NCBI GenBank assembly: GCA_964564225.1
Contig: CAZMAF010000004.1
Span: forward strand, 1-46,713
DNA from: RGIG1993 sp964564225
GTDB lineage: Bacteria; Bacillota; Clostridia; Oscillospirales; CAG-272
Length of the DNA stretch: 46,713 nt
Direction of reading: 5' to 3'
Shown here: positions 8,191-16,444 of the stretch, piece by piece
Position numbering within the stretch: the first letter of the stretch is position 1
Layout of the letters: the number at the start of each line of letters is the position of its first letter
Program-made: the position numbers and the translations under genes
Notes under the pieces: generated by a model
The model's input: only the letters and a program-made list of their open reading frames with translations
Database searches by the model: none
Told to the model about the DNA's origin: nothing

Positions 8191-10356
8191 ATGAAACACA
8201 ATTTAAAACGTTTTCTTGCGATAACTGCCTTTCTGATCGTCGTTCTGGGTACGTTGTCCTCCTTTGCGGCATCGTACACCTATTCGATCGAAGGTATAGC
8301 ACAGGCATCTCCCGATGCATACCGTACGCAGACGGTTGTTGACTCGGCGACCATGGGCTTGAAAACGTCTCTGAACTCGCCTACCGACATTGAGACTGAT
8401 GACGACGGTAACGTGTATATCGCAGATCCTAAGAATAACCGTATTGTTGTTCTCAACGAGTATTACAAATTCAAATTTGAGATTTCCACCTTTAAAAACG
8501 ACCTTGGCGGCGGCGCAGATTCGCTGGCAGCCCCGGAAGGCGTGTTTATCTGGGAGGGACTTATAGCCGACGAAGACGGTACATTACACCCGCAGAAGTA
8601 TATTTACGTTGCGGATACCGCGAAAAACCGTATCGTTGTTTTCGACGGTGAAGGCGAGTACGTTCGCATTATCGGTCAGCCCAGCTCGGATATTTTCGAT
8701 GATGATGTCGGCTTTAGCCCCATTGCTCTTGCCGTAGACTCTACCGGCAGACTTTTTGTCGTTTCCAAAGAGGGTATTCAGGGTATTATCGTAATGTCGG
8801 CAGACGGAGAATTCGAGCAGTACGTTGGCGCGCAGAAGGCTTCTGCAAGCGCATGGGAGCTTTTCTGGCGTCGTTTCCAGACGGCAGAGCAGAGAGCTGC
8901 TTCCGAAGCCATCGTATCGAAAGCGTATAACAATATTACCATTGACGAAAAAGACTTCATTTATATTACGCAGAACAGTGCTGATGACTCCAATCTTATG
9001 GCTGCCATTAAGAGCGACAGCTCCGATTATGCCCCTGTCAGACGTCTGAATACGGCGGGTACGGACATTCTGAAGCGTAACGGCTTCTTCTCTCCCGCCG
9101 GTGAAGTTGATATTTCGGCGAGAAACTATGACGATCCCGAACTGACACGTCCTTCGTCCATTGTTGACGTTGCGCTTGGTCCGGAAGGCATCTGGTCGCT
9201 TGTTGACGCCCGCCGCGGTAAGATCTTTACTTATGACGATAACGGTGAGCTTCTCTTCGTTTTCGGTGATAAGGGTGACCAGTACGGTAATTTGAACTCG
9301 GCATGCGGTATCGTATATCAGGACGAGAAAATTCTCGTTCTTGACTCGGTGAAAAATGCCTTTGTCGTATATCAGATGACCGATTACGGTAATCTGCTTC
9401 TGACGGCAATCAAGCATAACAACGACCGTCTTTATGACCTTGCTGAAGAAGACTGGACGCTTATTCTTCAGAAGAATAACAATTTCGACGCTGCTTATAT
9501 TGGTCTTGCCAAGAGCTTTTACCGTATGGGTCAGTGGGAAAAGGCGATGGAATACTATAAGATCGCTTACAATACCTCAGATTATTCCACGGCGTTCGCA
9601 CAGTGGAGAAAAGACTGGCTTTCGCAGTACATCTGGGTAGTTCCGCTTGTGGCTGTTGCGCTTTGCGTTGCTATCTGGTGGTTCTTCCGTTATGCCGATA
9701 AGGTTAACCGTAAGGCAGCTACTTCGGGCACGAAGAAGACATTGAAGGAGGAGCTTCTCTACGCCTTTTACGTCATCTTCCATCCCTTTGACGGATTCTG
9801 GGATCTGAAGCATGAAAAGCGCGGTTCGCTTCGCGCGGCGCTGATCATTCTGGGTCTTACCGTTGTTTCCTTTGCTTATCAGGCTGTCGGTCAGTCCTAT
9901 CTTTACAATCCGAGAGTTTCCTATACCAGCATTTTCATGCAGCTGGCAGGTCTTCTCGTTCCGCTTCTTTTGTTTGTTACGGCAAACTGGTGTCTCACCA
10001 CGCTGTTTGAAGGTGAAGGCAGTTTCAAGGACGTTTTCATTGCCTGTTGTTACTCCCTGACGCCTATCATTCTTCTGATTCCTGCATCCACCCTGTTGAC
10101 GCACGCGGTCACCGAATCTGAAACCGGCTTCGTTTCGCTCCTTGTTGGCGTATGCTACGTATGGCTGGGACTCCTTCTTTTCTTCGGTACGATGATCACG
10201 CACGACTATTCCATGACAAAGAACATCGGTACGACGCTTGGTACTATTCTCGGTATGGTTGTTATCATGTTCCTTTGCGCACTTTTCTCGAACTTGTTAA
10301 TTAAGATGCTTTCCTTTATTTCCAATCTCATTTCTGAGATTCAGTTCCGAATGTAA
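8191..10356 (+). CDS. NHL beta-propeller / TPR / YIP1 membrane protein
   Basis: A 721-residue protein with three parts. After a signal or anchor sequence (residues 1-27), residues about 55-400 are NHL-type repeats: SPTDIETDDDGNVYIADPKN, YIYVADTAKNRIVVFDGEGE and similar, giving an extracytoplasmic propeller. Residues about 410-465 form a TPR-like helical pair (NFDAAYIGLAKSFYRMGQWE). A membrane helix near 475-497 (YIWVVPLVAVALCVAIWWFF) leads into a cytoplasmic basic stretch and then a YIP1-type domain of about five membrane segments (residues about 520-715). Propellers of this kind bind ligands or proteins; the YIP1 part may assemble the complex. I recall this architecture beside DUF5696 and ABC permease genes in Paenibacillus and Clostridia. 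The function is not known. It lies 17 bases after permease 2 and 16 bases before the DUF5696 gene. Confidence 0.85.
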   Translation: MKHNLKRFLAITAFLIVVLGTLSSFAASYTYSIEGIAQASPDAYRTQTVVDSATMGLKTSLNSPTDIETDDDGNVYIADPKNNRIVVLNEYYKFKFEISTFKNDLGGGADSLAAPEGVFIWEGLIADEDGTLHPQKYIYVADTAKNRIVVFDGEGEYVRIIGQPSSDIFDDDVGFSPIALAVDSTGRLFVVSKEGIQGIIVMSADGEFEQYVGAQKASASAWELFWRRFQTAEQRAASEAIVSKAYNNITIDEKDFIYITQNSADDSNLMAAIKSDSSDYAPVRRLNTAGTDILKRNGFFSPAGEVDISARNYDDPELTRPSSIVDVALGPEGIWSLVDARRGKIFTYDDNGELLFVFGDKGDQYGNLNSACGIVYQDEKILVLDSVKNAFVVYQMTDYGNLLLTAIKHNNDRLYDLAEEDWTLILQKNNNFDAAYIGLAKSFYRMGQWEKAMEYYKIAYNTSDYSTAFAQWRKDWLSQYIWVVPLVAVALCVAIWWFFRYADKVNRKAATSGTKKTLKEELLYAFYVIFHPFDGFWDLKHEKRGSLRAALIILGLTVVSFAYQAVGQSYLYNPRVSYTSIFMQLAGLLVPLLLFVTANWCLTTLFEGEGSFKDVFIACCYSLTPIILLIPASTLLTHAVTESETGFVSLLVGVCYVWLGLLLFFGTMITHDYSMTKNIGTTLGTILGMVVIMFLCALFSNLLIKMLSFISNLISEIQFRM

Positions 10357-10372
10357 TGAAAGGAGTAATACG

Positions 10373-13300
10373 ATGAGAACCCGTTTTAGTAAAAATCTTC
10401 GCTATCTGGCTTGTCTTGTTTTATTCGTTTTCATGCTCGGAACGCTTTCTTCGCTTTCCTTACTTCCTTCTTTTGCGCTTGCTCCGAACGATCCGGATGC
10501 CTATCTTTTGTCGAATGAAGAAAGAATTTCGCTCTATCTTTCCGGTGATAATCTTTATTCGACCCGCGCAGAGAAGCTGGCAACCATGCAGTCCCGCATT
10601 ACCGTTGGTGATTATACGATCTACGTTGACAGCAACACCGGTGAAGTTGGCGTGCAAAACAATAAAACCCAACAAATTCTTTTGACCAATCCTTACGACG
10701 TTGCATCGGCTCCCGATGCTTCCAAGTCGTCGTTGATGAATCAGATTATTCTGAAGTATTGCAACGTCACGGATAACGCTTCCAAGACGCTTGAAAGCTT
10801 CAAGGATTCGGCACTCTACCGTCAGATTACCGTTAAGAATATCCGTAACGGTATCCGTATTGAGTACACACTCGGCAAAGAAAGCTCCAAACAGCTTCTG
10901 CCGTACTGGGTTGAATACAACCGTTTCAATGAGCTGATTGCAGAGCCCGGTCTTTTGAACTGCTGGACGCAAAAGGACCACGACGACTATCTTGTACAGA
11001 ATCCTGCGTCCACGCTGACGATGGAAACGCTCCGTCAGAACACGTTTGACCTGGTAATCTCCTCGAACTACGAGCTGATTGACCGCAATAAAGAAGGTCT
11101 TTCTGACGATACGAAGAGCTTGTATGCAAAGAACTATCCTTGCACTGCTGCTGAAAGCAAGATGAGAGACTACGATGGCGATGGCGTAGTGGAATTCATG
11201 AAGATTTACGCGCTGATTGATACCACTGAAAAGCCGATGGCTGAGATCACCAAGAACAAGATTGAAACTTTCATCAAGCAGTATACAAGTTATACTTACG
11301 AAGACCTTCAGTATGATATTGACGAAACCGGTTATGCGGGCAAGGATGCCAATCCTGCAATCTTCCGTCTGGCGCTTGAATATACGCTTAACGAAACCGG
11401 TTTTGAGGTAAGACTTCCTGCAAACTCTATCCGTTACGATGAGGACAATTACCGTCTTGAATCAATCAGCGTGTTGCCTTATTTCGGTGCCACCTCGAAT
11501 GATTACACCGGTTATACCTTCATTCCCGACGGTAGCGGCGCTATTATCCGTAATGAAGAAACTGTAAACCTCGGCAAAACGCAATACACCATTACCGGTC
11601 AGATCTACGGTCCAGACTATGCTTATCACAAGCTGTCCGATCAGTTCTATACCGGTCGTGACAAGATCATGCGCCTTCCTGTATTCGGCACGATCGAAGA
11701 CACCGTTACCGTTACCGATAACCTTGACAATAAGGTCGGTTATATCTGGACTACGGTTGAGGATCTTACCGAAACCGGCGCAACGCAGTATTACACCGAA
11801 AAAGATCGTATTCTTTTTGACGTTGTTGATTCTGACGGTAAGCTGATCACCACACTTGAAGACTACTTTGCGCAGTTCAAGGTGAACGATGAGGGCGACG
11901 TTATCCGTATCGGCGACGAGCAATGGGACTCGCCCGTCTATAACAAGACGATCGAAATCGGCGACGATGAAGACCCGCTTTCCAACTATAACGTATACGT
12001 TGAAGCAGGCGAAGTTCCTTACATTGAATACGTTTCGCACTATCTTATGGCTCTGGCTCTTGACGATAATGGAAATCCTATTACCTACAAGGGACAGAAT
12101 GTATATGTTTACGTTGATGCCGATGGCAATCCCGTTGATGAAGCTGACCGTGTGGAAGGCATTATCAAGATCAAGGAGCAGCTCTGGTATAACGGCAAGC
12201 CCGCCTATTATAACACCGGCGTTCCCGTAGACCCCAACGCTGTTATTTCCGATGACAGTACCGATACGTCCGTTGAAGGCGAAGATGGCTCAGAGGATAC
12301 GGAAGGCGAAACCTCCGGTGAGAGCAAGGATGAAAATTCCGAAGAAGAAGTTGAGATTGAGCGCTATGATAACGTCGTTAAGGTGAAAGAAATTTACGAT
12401 AGCGTGGCATATGAAGAAATTGAAACGGTCGTATCTCAGGGCTATACGGCAATCGTAACCGAAGGTGCATCACTTTGTCTGATCGTTTCAAACCACGGTT
12501 GTCAGAGCGATTCTAATCCGGGCGGTATTCATAAGTATAACTCGGTATATCTGACCGTTGTACCCCGTCCTTACGATAAATACCGTCTTGCCGATGCCAT
12601 TTCGGTATCGTCGGACTCGGCAGAATGGACGGTTGTATCGGATAGAAAATATACCGGTTCCTACCGTATTCAGTACACGATGGTTTCGGATGCTACCTAC
12701 GTTGAAAACGGACAGATCAAGTCTTATCAATATGAGGCAAGTTATGTCGGTATGTCGGCGGTATACCGTGACTATCTGATCAAGAATGCTTCTCTTACCG
12801 AGCTTACGGATGTGGACGACGATATTCCGCTCTACCTTGAAGCTTTCGGTATGACGACAGCAACCAAGGTCGTTGCAACGATCCCGATGGTAATGGACGT
12901 TCCGCTCACCACCTTTGACGACCTGAAAGAAATCTATAAGCAGCTTGATGCCAACGGTGTTGACAACGTCAATTTCCGTCTTGTTGGTTTCACTAAAGGC
13001 GGTCTTTATTCCTATGCGCCCAGCTCGATGAAGTTTGAAGCTGTTGTCGGCGGTAATGACGATTATGCGGATATGGTTAAGTACTGTGAGGAAATCTCTC
13101 AGGCGAGCGATAAGAACCTCAGTATTTTCCCCGACTTTGACTTTGCTAACGTAGAACGTGTCGGCGCTTTCGATGGCTTTGATTCGCTTGACGACGCAGC
13201 CAGAACGATTGATGACCGTTACGCTTCCAAGCGCCAATACAGCGCAACTTATCAGACTCTGGTTCCTGTCGGTTCGATTACCGTATCGGCATCGGTATAT

Positions 13301-14305
13301 CAGAAGCTTTATGAAGCATTTGCTAAGAAGATTGATAAGCTCGGTGTGAACGGTCTTTCGGTAGGCTCGCTCGGCACTGACCTGAACTCTGACTTCGATA
13401 GTGATGATGCGTACAACCGTGAAGATAGCAGATACTATACTGAAGAGCTTCTGAAGCAGCTTTCCGAGAAGTATGGAAACATTATGATTGACGGCGGTAA
13501 TGCTTATGCACTGCCTTATGCTGATCACATTCTGAATCTGTCGCTCGAATCGTCGGGACGTGGTATGGCATCTTACAGCGTTCCTTTTATGGGTATGGTC
13601 TTCCACGGTTATATCAACTACGCAGGTACGGCAACCGGTATGGCAAGTGACATTGACCGTGAGATCCTCAGAATGATCGAAAATGGCGCTGCTCCCTTCT
13701 TTACCATTGCCTATCAGAACACCTCGACTTTGAAGGACGATTCTTCGTACAGCGATTATTATTCGATCGACTACTCGATTTGCTTTGATCAGATCGTGGA
13801 AACCTATAAGATCGTTAACGCTCAGCTTGCCGATCTCCAGACGGCAACCATTACCGATCACCGCTTTATTGAGGGTATTCGTTCTCTTGGCACCAAGGAA
13901 CAGGCTGAAGTTGATGCACTTATGGCAGATGCAAAAGAGAATTTCGATGCAGTGTATGCTGCCGCAGTAAAGGCTTATGAAGACCGTAAGTATCTTGCGG
14001 AGCTTCACGATAAGGCCTTTGATGAGATATTTGAAGAAACCTACGCATATTTCTTCGTATACGATGCTGAAAATGATACCTATACGAAGAGCGTTGACAC
14101 TTACGTTCAGTATATTTACGACGAATACTGCGCATCTCTTGACAGAGTTGTTGCAGGCGGCAATCTTGTACTCGTAGAATATACGAGAAAAGATGGCACG
14201 ACAAAGACGTTTGTTTTGAACTACGGTGCATACGACGCTACGGTTGTCGTTGGCGAACAGAGCTACCCGGTAGCAGCTAACGGATTTGCCGTAGTAGGAC
14301 AGTAA
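10373..14305 (+). CDS. DUF5696-type large secreted or anchored protein
   Basis: A 1310-residue protein with an N-terminal signal or anchor (LACLVLFVFMLGTLSSLSLL). Residues about 40-600 are mostly beta and include VLPYFGATSNDYTGYTFIPD followed by GSGAIIRNE, a phrase typical of this family. Residues about 617-665 are a very acidic Ser/Glu/Asp linker. From about 830 (DIPLYLEAFG, LTTFDDLKEIYKQLDANGVD, NIMIDGGNAYALPYADHILN) to about 1190 the alternating pattern fits a TIM barrel like those of glycoside hydrolases. The last 45 residues (VEYTRKDGTTKTFVLNYG) resemble the closing beta-domain of such enzymes. I infer a glycan-binding or glycan-cleaving role at the cell surface; the catalytic residues are not identified. 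The DUF5696 assignment is from memory of the family's phrases and of its YIP1/ABC neighbours. Confidence 0.82.
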   Translation: MRTRFSKNLRYLACLVLFVFMLGTLSSLSLLPSFALAPNDPDAYLLSNEERISLYLSGDNLYSTRAEKLATMQSRITVGDYTIYVDSNTGEVGVQNNKTQQILLTNPYDVASAPDASKSSLMNQIILKYCNVTDNASKTLESFKDSALYRQITVKNIRNGIRIEYTLGKESSKQLLPYWVEYNRFNELIAEPGLLNCWTQKDHDDYLVQNPASTLTMETLRQNTFDLVISSNYELIDRNKEGLSDDTKSLYAKNYPCTAAESKMRDYDGDGVVEFMKIYALIDTTEKPMAEITKNKIETFIKQYTSYTYEDLQYDIDETGYAGKDANPAIFRLALEYTLNETGFEVRLPANSIRYDEDNYRLESISVLPYFGATSNDYTGYTFIPDGSGAIIRNEETVNLGKTQYTITGQIYGPDYAYHKLSDQFYTGRDKIMRLPVFGTIEDTVTVTDNLDNKVGYIWTTVEDLTETGATQYYTEKDRILFDVVDSDGKLITTLEDYFAQFKVNDEGDVIRIGDEQWDSPVYNKTIEIGDDEDPLSNYNVYVEAGEVPYIEYVSHYLMALALDDNGNPITYKGQNVYVYVDADGNPVDEADRVEGIIKIKEQLWYNGKPAYYNTGVPVDPNAVISDDSTDTSVEGEDGSEDTEGETSGESKDENSEEEVEIERYDNVVKVKEIYDSVAYEEIETVVSQGYTAIVTEGASLCLIVSNHGCQSDSNPGGIHKYNSVYLTVVPRPYDKYRLADAISVSSDSAEWTVVSDRKYTGSYRIQYTMVSDATYVENGQIKSYQYEASYVGMSAVYRDYLIKNASLTELTDVDDDIPLYLEAFGMTTATKVVATIPMVMDVPLTTFDDLKEIYKQLDANGVDNVNFRLVGFTKGGLYSYAPSSMKFEAVVGGNDDYADMVKYCEEISQASDKNLSIFPDFDFANVERVGAFDGFDSLDDAARTIDDRYASKRQYSATYQTLVPVGSITVSASVYQKLYEAFAKKIDKLGVNGLSVGSLGTDLNSDFDSDDAYNREDSRYYTEELLKQLSEKYGNIMIDGGNAYALPYADHILNLSLESSGRGMASYSVPFMGMVFHGYINYAGTATGMASDIDREILRMIENGAAPFFTIAYQNTSTLKDDSSYSDYYSIDYSICFDQIVETYKIVNAQLADLQTATITDHRFIEGIRSLGTKEQAEVDALMADAKENFDAVYAAAVKAYEDRKYLAELHDKAFDEIFEETYAYFFVYDAENDTYTKSVDTYVQYIYDEYCASLDRVVAGGNLVLVEYTRKDGTTKTFVLNYGAYDATVVVGEQSYPVAANGFAVVGQ

Positions 14306-14317
14306 AGGAGGGATTGT

Positions 14318-15301
14318 ATGAATACTGCTGCAACTGCGATCCGAGCCACTGCGCCCAAGCAGAAGAAAAAGAAAATCGTATCACTTGATAAGAAAAAAGC
14401 GCGTGCAGGCTGGATCTTTGTACTTCCTTTTGTAATTGGCTTTGTTTTCATCTACGTTCCCATGATCGCGCAGTCGATCATATCCACTTTCTACGACGTC
14501 AGACTCAGCACGCAGCTTGTAGGTTATTATACCATCAAGCCGGTTGGTCTTGCTAACTATCAGGCTGTTCTTTTTGAGGACACCAACTTTGTTCAGATAC
14601 TTGTTTCCGGTATGACGCAGATGCTGATTGATATTCCTGCCATCATAATTTTTTCTCTCTTTATGGCGGTTATTCTCAATCAGAAAATGATTGGCCGTGC
14701 CGTATTCCGTGCTATTTTCTTCGTTCCCGTTATCGTATCGACCGGTATTATCGCACAGATCGACCGTTCGACCTCTGACGTGACTACGAACATGGAGGGC
14801 GAAGTCAGCACCGGACAGCAAGCACAGGGCGGCGGCTCTGCTTCTGAATTTATCAGCTCCACCGATATTTCGGCGCTTTTCTCGTCGATGAAGATCGGCG
14901 GCGGTCTGGTTGAATACGTCGTTTCGATCATCAACAACATTTATAACATTGTTAACCGCTCGGGCGTACAGCTCCTGATCTTTCTTGCCGGTCTTCAGTC
15001 GATCTCTCCTGCGATTTATGAGTCCTGTTCGATTGACGGTGCAACCGGTTGGGAAACCTTCTGGAAGATCACCTTCCCGATGATCTCGCCTATGATTCTG
15101 GTTAACGCGGTATACACCATCATTGACTCCTTCACATCTGCAAACAACTCGATCATGAACTACATTATTCAGGAAACGACCGAGAGAACTGCAGAAGCAA
15201 CGGCGATGGCTTGGATCTATTTTATCCTGATCGTTCTGGTTGTTGCAATTGTTGCGGCTGTTATGTCGGCGTATATCTTCTATCAGAGAAAGGACGGGTG
15301 A
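14318..15301 (+). CDS. ABC sugar permease 3 (LplB/UgpA-type) with an extra loop
   Basis: A 327-residue MalF-class permease and the first member of a second pair in the same operon. After the basic N-terminus (KQKKKKIVSLDKKKARAG) come the usual membrane segments and the EAA loop YESCSIDGATGWETFWKIT followed by FPMISP. Between the third and fourth core segments, residues about 148-205 hold an insert rich in Ser, Gly, Thr and Gln (DRSTSDVTTNMEG onward) that permease 1 lacks. Its place predicts an outward-facing loop, perhaps a contact for the binding protein or the DUF5696 protein. An AAAGGAGG ribosome site precedes the ATG. It starts 12 bases after the DUF5696 gene. Confidence 0.92.
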   Translation: MNTAATAIRATAPKQKKKKIVSLDKKKARAGWIFVLPFVIGFVFIYVPMIAQSIISTFYDVRLSTQLVGYYTIKPVGLANYQAVLFEDTNFVQILVSGMTQMLIDIPAIIIFSLFMAVILNQKMIGRAVFRAIFFVPVIVSTGIIAQIDRSTSDVTTNMEGEVSTGQQAQGGGSASEFISSTDISALFSSMKIGGGLVEYVVSIINNIYNIVNRSGVQLLIFLAGLQSISPAIYESCSIDGATGWETFWKITFPMISPMILVNAVYTIIDSFTSANNSIMNYIIQETTERTAEATAMAWIYFILIVLVVAIVAAVMSAYIFYQRKDG

Positions 15302-15307
15302 CCTAAC

Positions 15308-16351
15308 ATGACAAACGAAGCTCAGAATGTCACGAAGGTTATGAAGGAAAGTAAGAATAAAATTCGCGTTGATTTTGAAAGAACTGACCTTAAGGAAAGA
15401 CTTAAAATTAAGTATCTTTCCTTACGGTTCTTGACAACTGCTGTATTTTTGATTTTCCGCATCGTACTTCTTCTCGGTATTTCCTACATTATCATTTATC
15501 CTTTCATCACTAAAATCGCGGGTTCGTTTATGACGGCTGATGATTTTGCAGACGTAACGGTGCGTCTGATTTCCAGAAATCCCACCTTAGACACCTATAA
15601 GGCGATCATCAATGAAACCGGCTATAAGGAAGCGCTTGTCAGAACGCTCGGTGTATCGCTGGTATCGGCACTTATTCAGATGTTCTCCTGCTGTGTTGTG
15701 GCGTACGGTCTTGCTAAGTATAAGTTCAAGGGCAATAATATTGTGTTCTTTGCCGTAATCTTTACGATGGTCGTACCGCACGAGGTTCTTCGTTCGATTA
15801 TGACGCTTTCCTTCGCGCGTTTTGATATCGGTGTTCTGAACGTCGGTATCGTTAAGCTACTTGGCGGTAGTCCTCTCAATCTGACAAACACGTATTGGCC
15901 GATGGTTATTCTTTCGATGACCTCACTTGCCTTTAAGAATGGTTTGTTTATCTTTATGCTTCGTCAGTTTTTCAAGAACATTCCTGACGAGCTTGAGGAG
16001 TCGGCGTATATCGACGGATCAGGTATTTTCAGAACCTTCTTCCAGATCATTCTGCCTCTTTCGATTCCGATGCTTATCACGGTATTCCTGTTTGCTTTCT
16101 CATGGCAGTGGACGGATAACTTCTACGTTCAGATTTTCTTCCCTTCGCCTGTAGATTTCTACACCTTCCCGAAGATCTTTAAGATTCCCGCATCGCTTGA
16201 TGCGGCAACCAAGAAGGCGGGCGGCTCGCTCTTCTCTTCGGCAATTAAGAATACCACATCACTTCTCGTTATGGCGCCTTTGATTGCAGTCTATCTCTTC
16301 TGTCAGAGATATCTCATTCAGGGTATTGAACGTTCCGGTATCACCGGTTAA
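15308..16351 (+). CDS. ABC sugar permease 4 (LplC/UgpE-type)
   Basis: A 347-residue MalG-class permease and partner of permease 3, which ends 6 bases upstream. It has a long charged cytoplasmic N-terminus of about 45 residues, the first membrane segment at FLIFRIVLLLGISYIIIYPF, and the EAA motif EESAYIDGSGIFRTFFQII followed by LPLSIP. It is longer than permease 2 by about 50 residues, mostly at the N-terminus and in the loop before the last helix (PSPVDFYTFPKIFKIPASLD). It is the last gene of the operon, followed 10 bases later by a strong terminator. It may make a second channel with permease 3 or, less likely, replace permease 2 with permease 1. Confidence 0.92.
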   Translation: MTNEAQNVTKVMKESKNKIRVDFERTDLKERLKIKYLSLRFLTTAVFLIFRIVLLLGISYIIIYPFITKIAGSFMTADDFADVTVRLISRNPTLDTYKAIINETGYKEALVRTLGVSLVSALIQMFSCCVVAYGLAKYKFKGNNIVFFAVIFTMVVPHEVLRSIMTLSFARFDIGVLNVGIVKLLGGSPLNLTNTYWPMVILSMTSLAFKNGLFIFMLRQFFKNIPDELEESAYIDGSGIFRTFFQIILPLSIPMLITVFLFAFSWQWTDNFYVQIFFPSPVDFYTFPKIFKIPASLDAATKKAGGSLFSSAIKNTTSLLVMAPLIAVYLFCQRYLIQGIERSGITG

Positions 16352-16360
16352 TGCTAAACG

Positions 16361-16403
16361 AAAAAGGGGCTGTCTCAATTTTGGGTTGGGACAGCCCTTT
16401 TTT
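16361..16403 (+). terminator. Intrinsic terminator ending the ABC/DUF5696 operon
   Basis: A 14-pair stem (16361-16374 with 16390-16403, one G-U) has a GC-rich core GGCTGTC/GACAGCC and ends in six Ts. The alpha-galactosidase gene starts 41 bases later with no clear promoter between, so it may depend on read-through. Confidence 0.9.
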
Positions 16404-16444
16404 AAAGCTTTTTTCAAATATAGTTTTAAGAAAAGGTTTTGATT

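Noticed and set aside
12488..14008. A 506-codon open frame on the minus strand inside the DUF5696 gene
   Set aside because: Same reason: a long antisense shadow of a codon-biased gene, with no recognisable domain or ribosome site.
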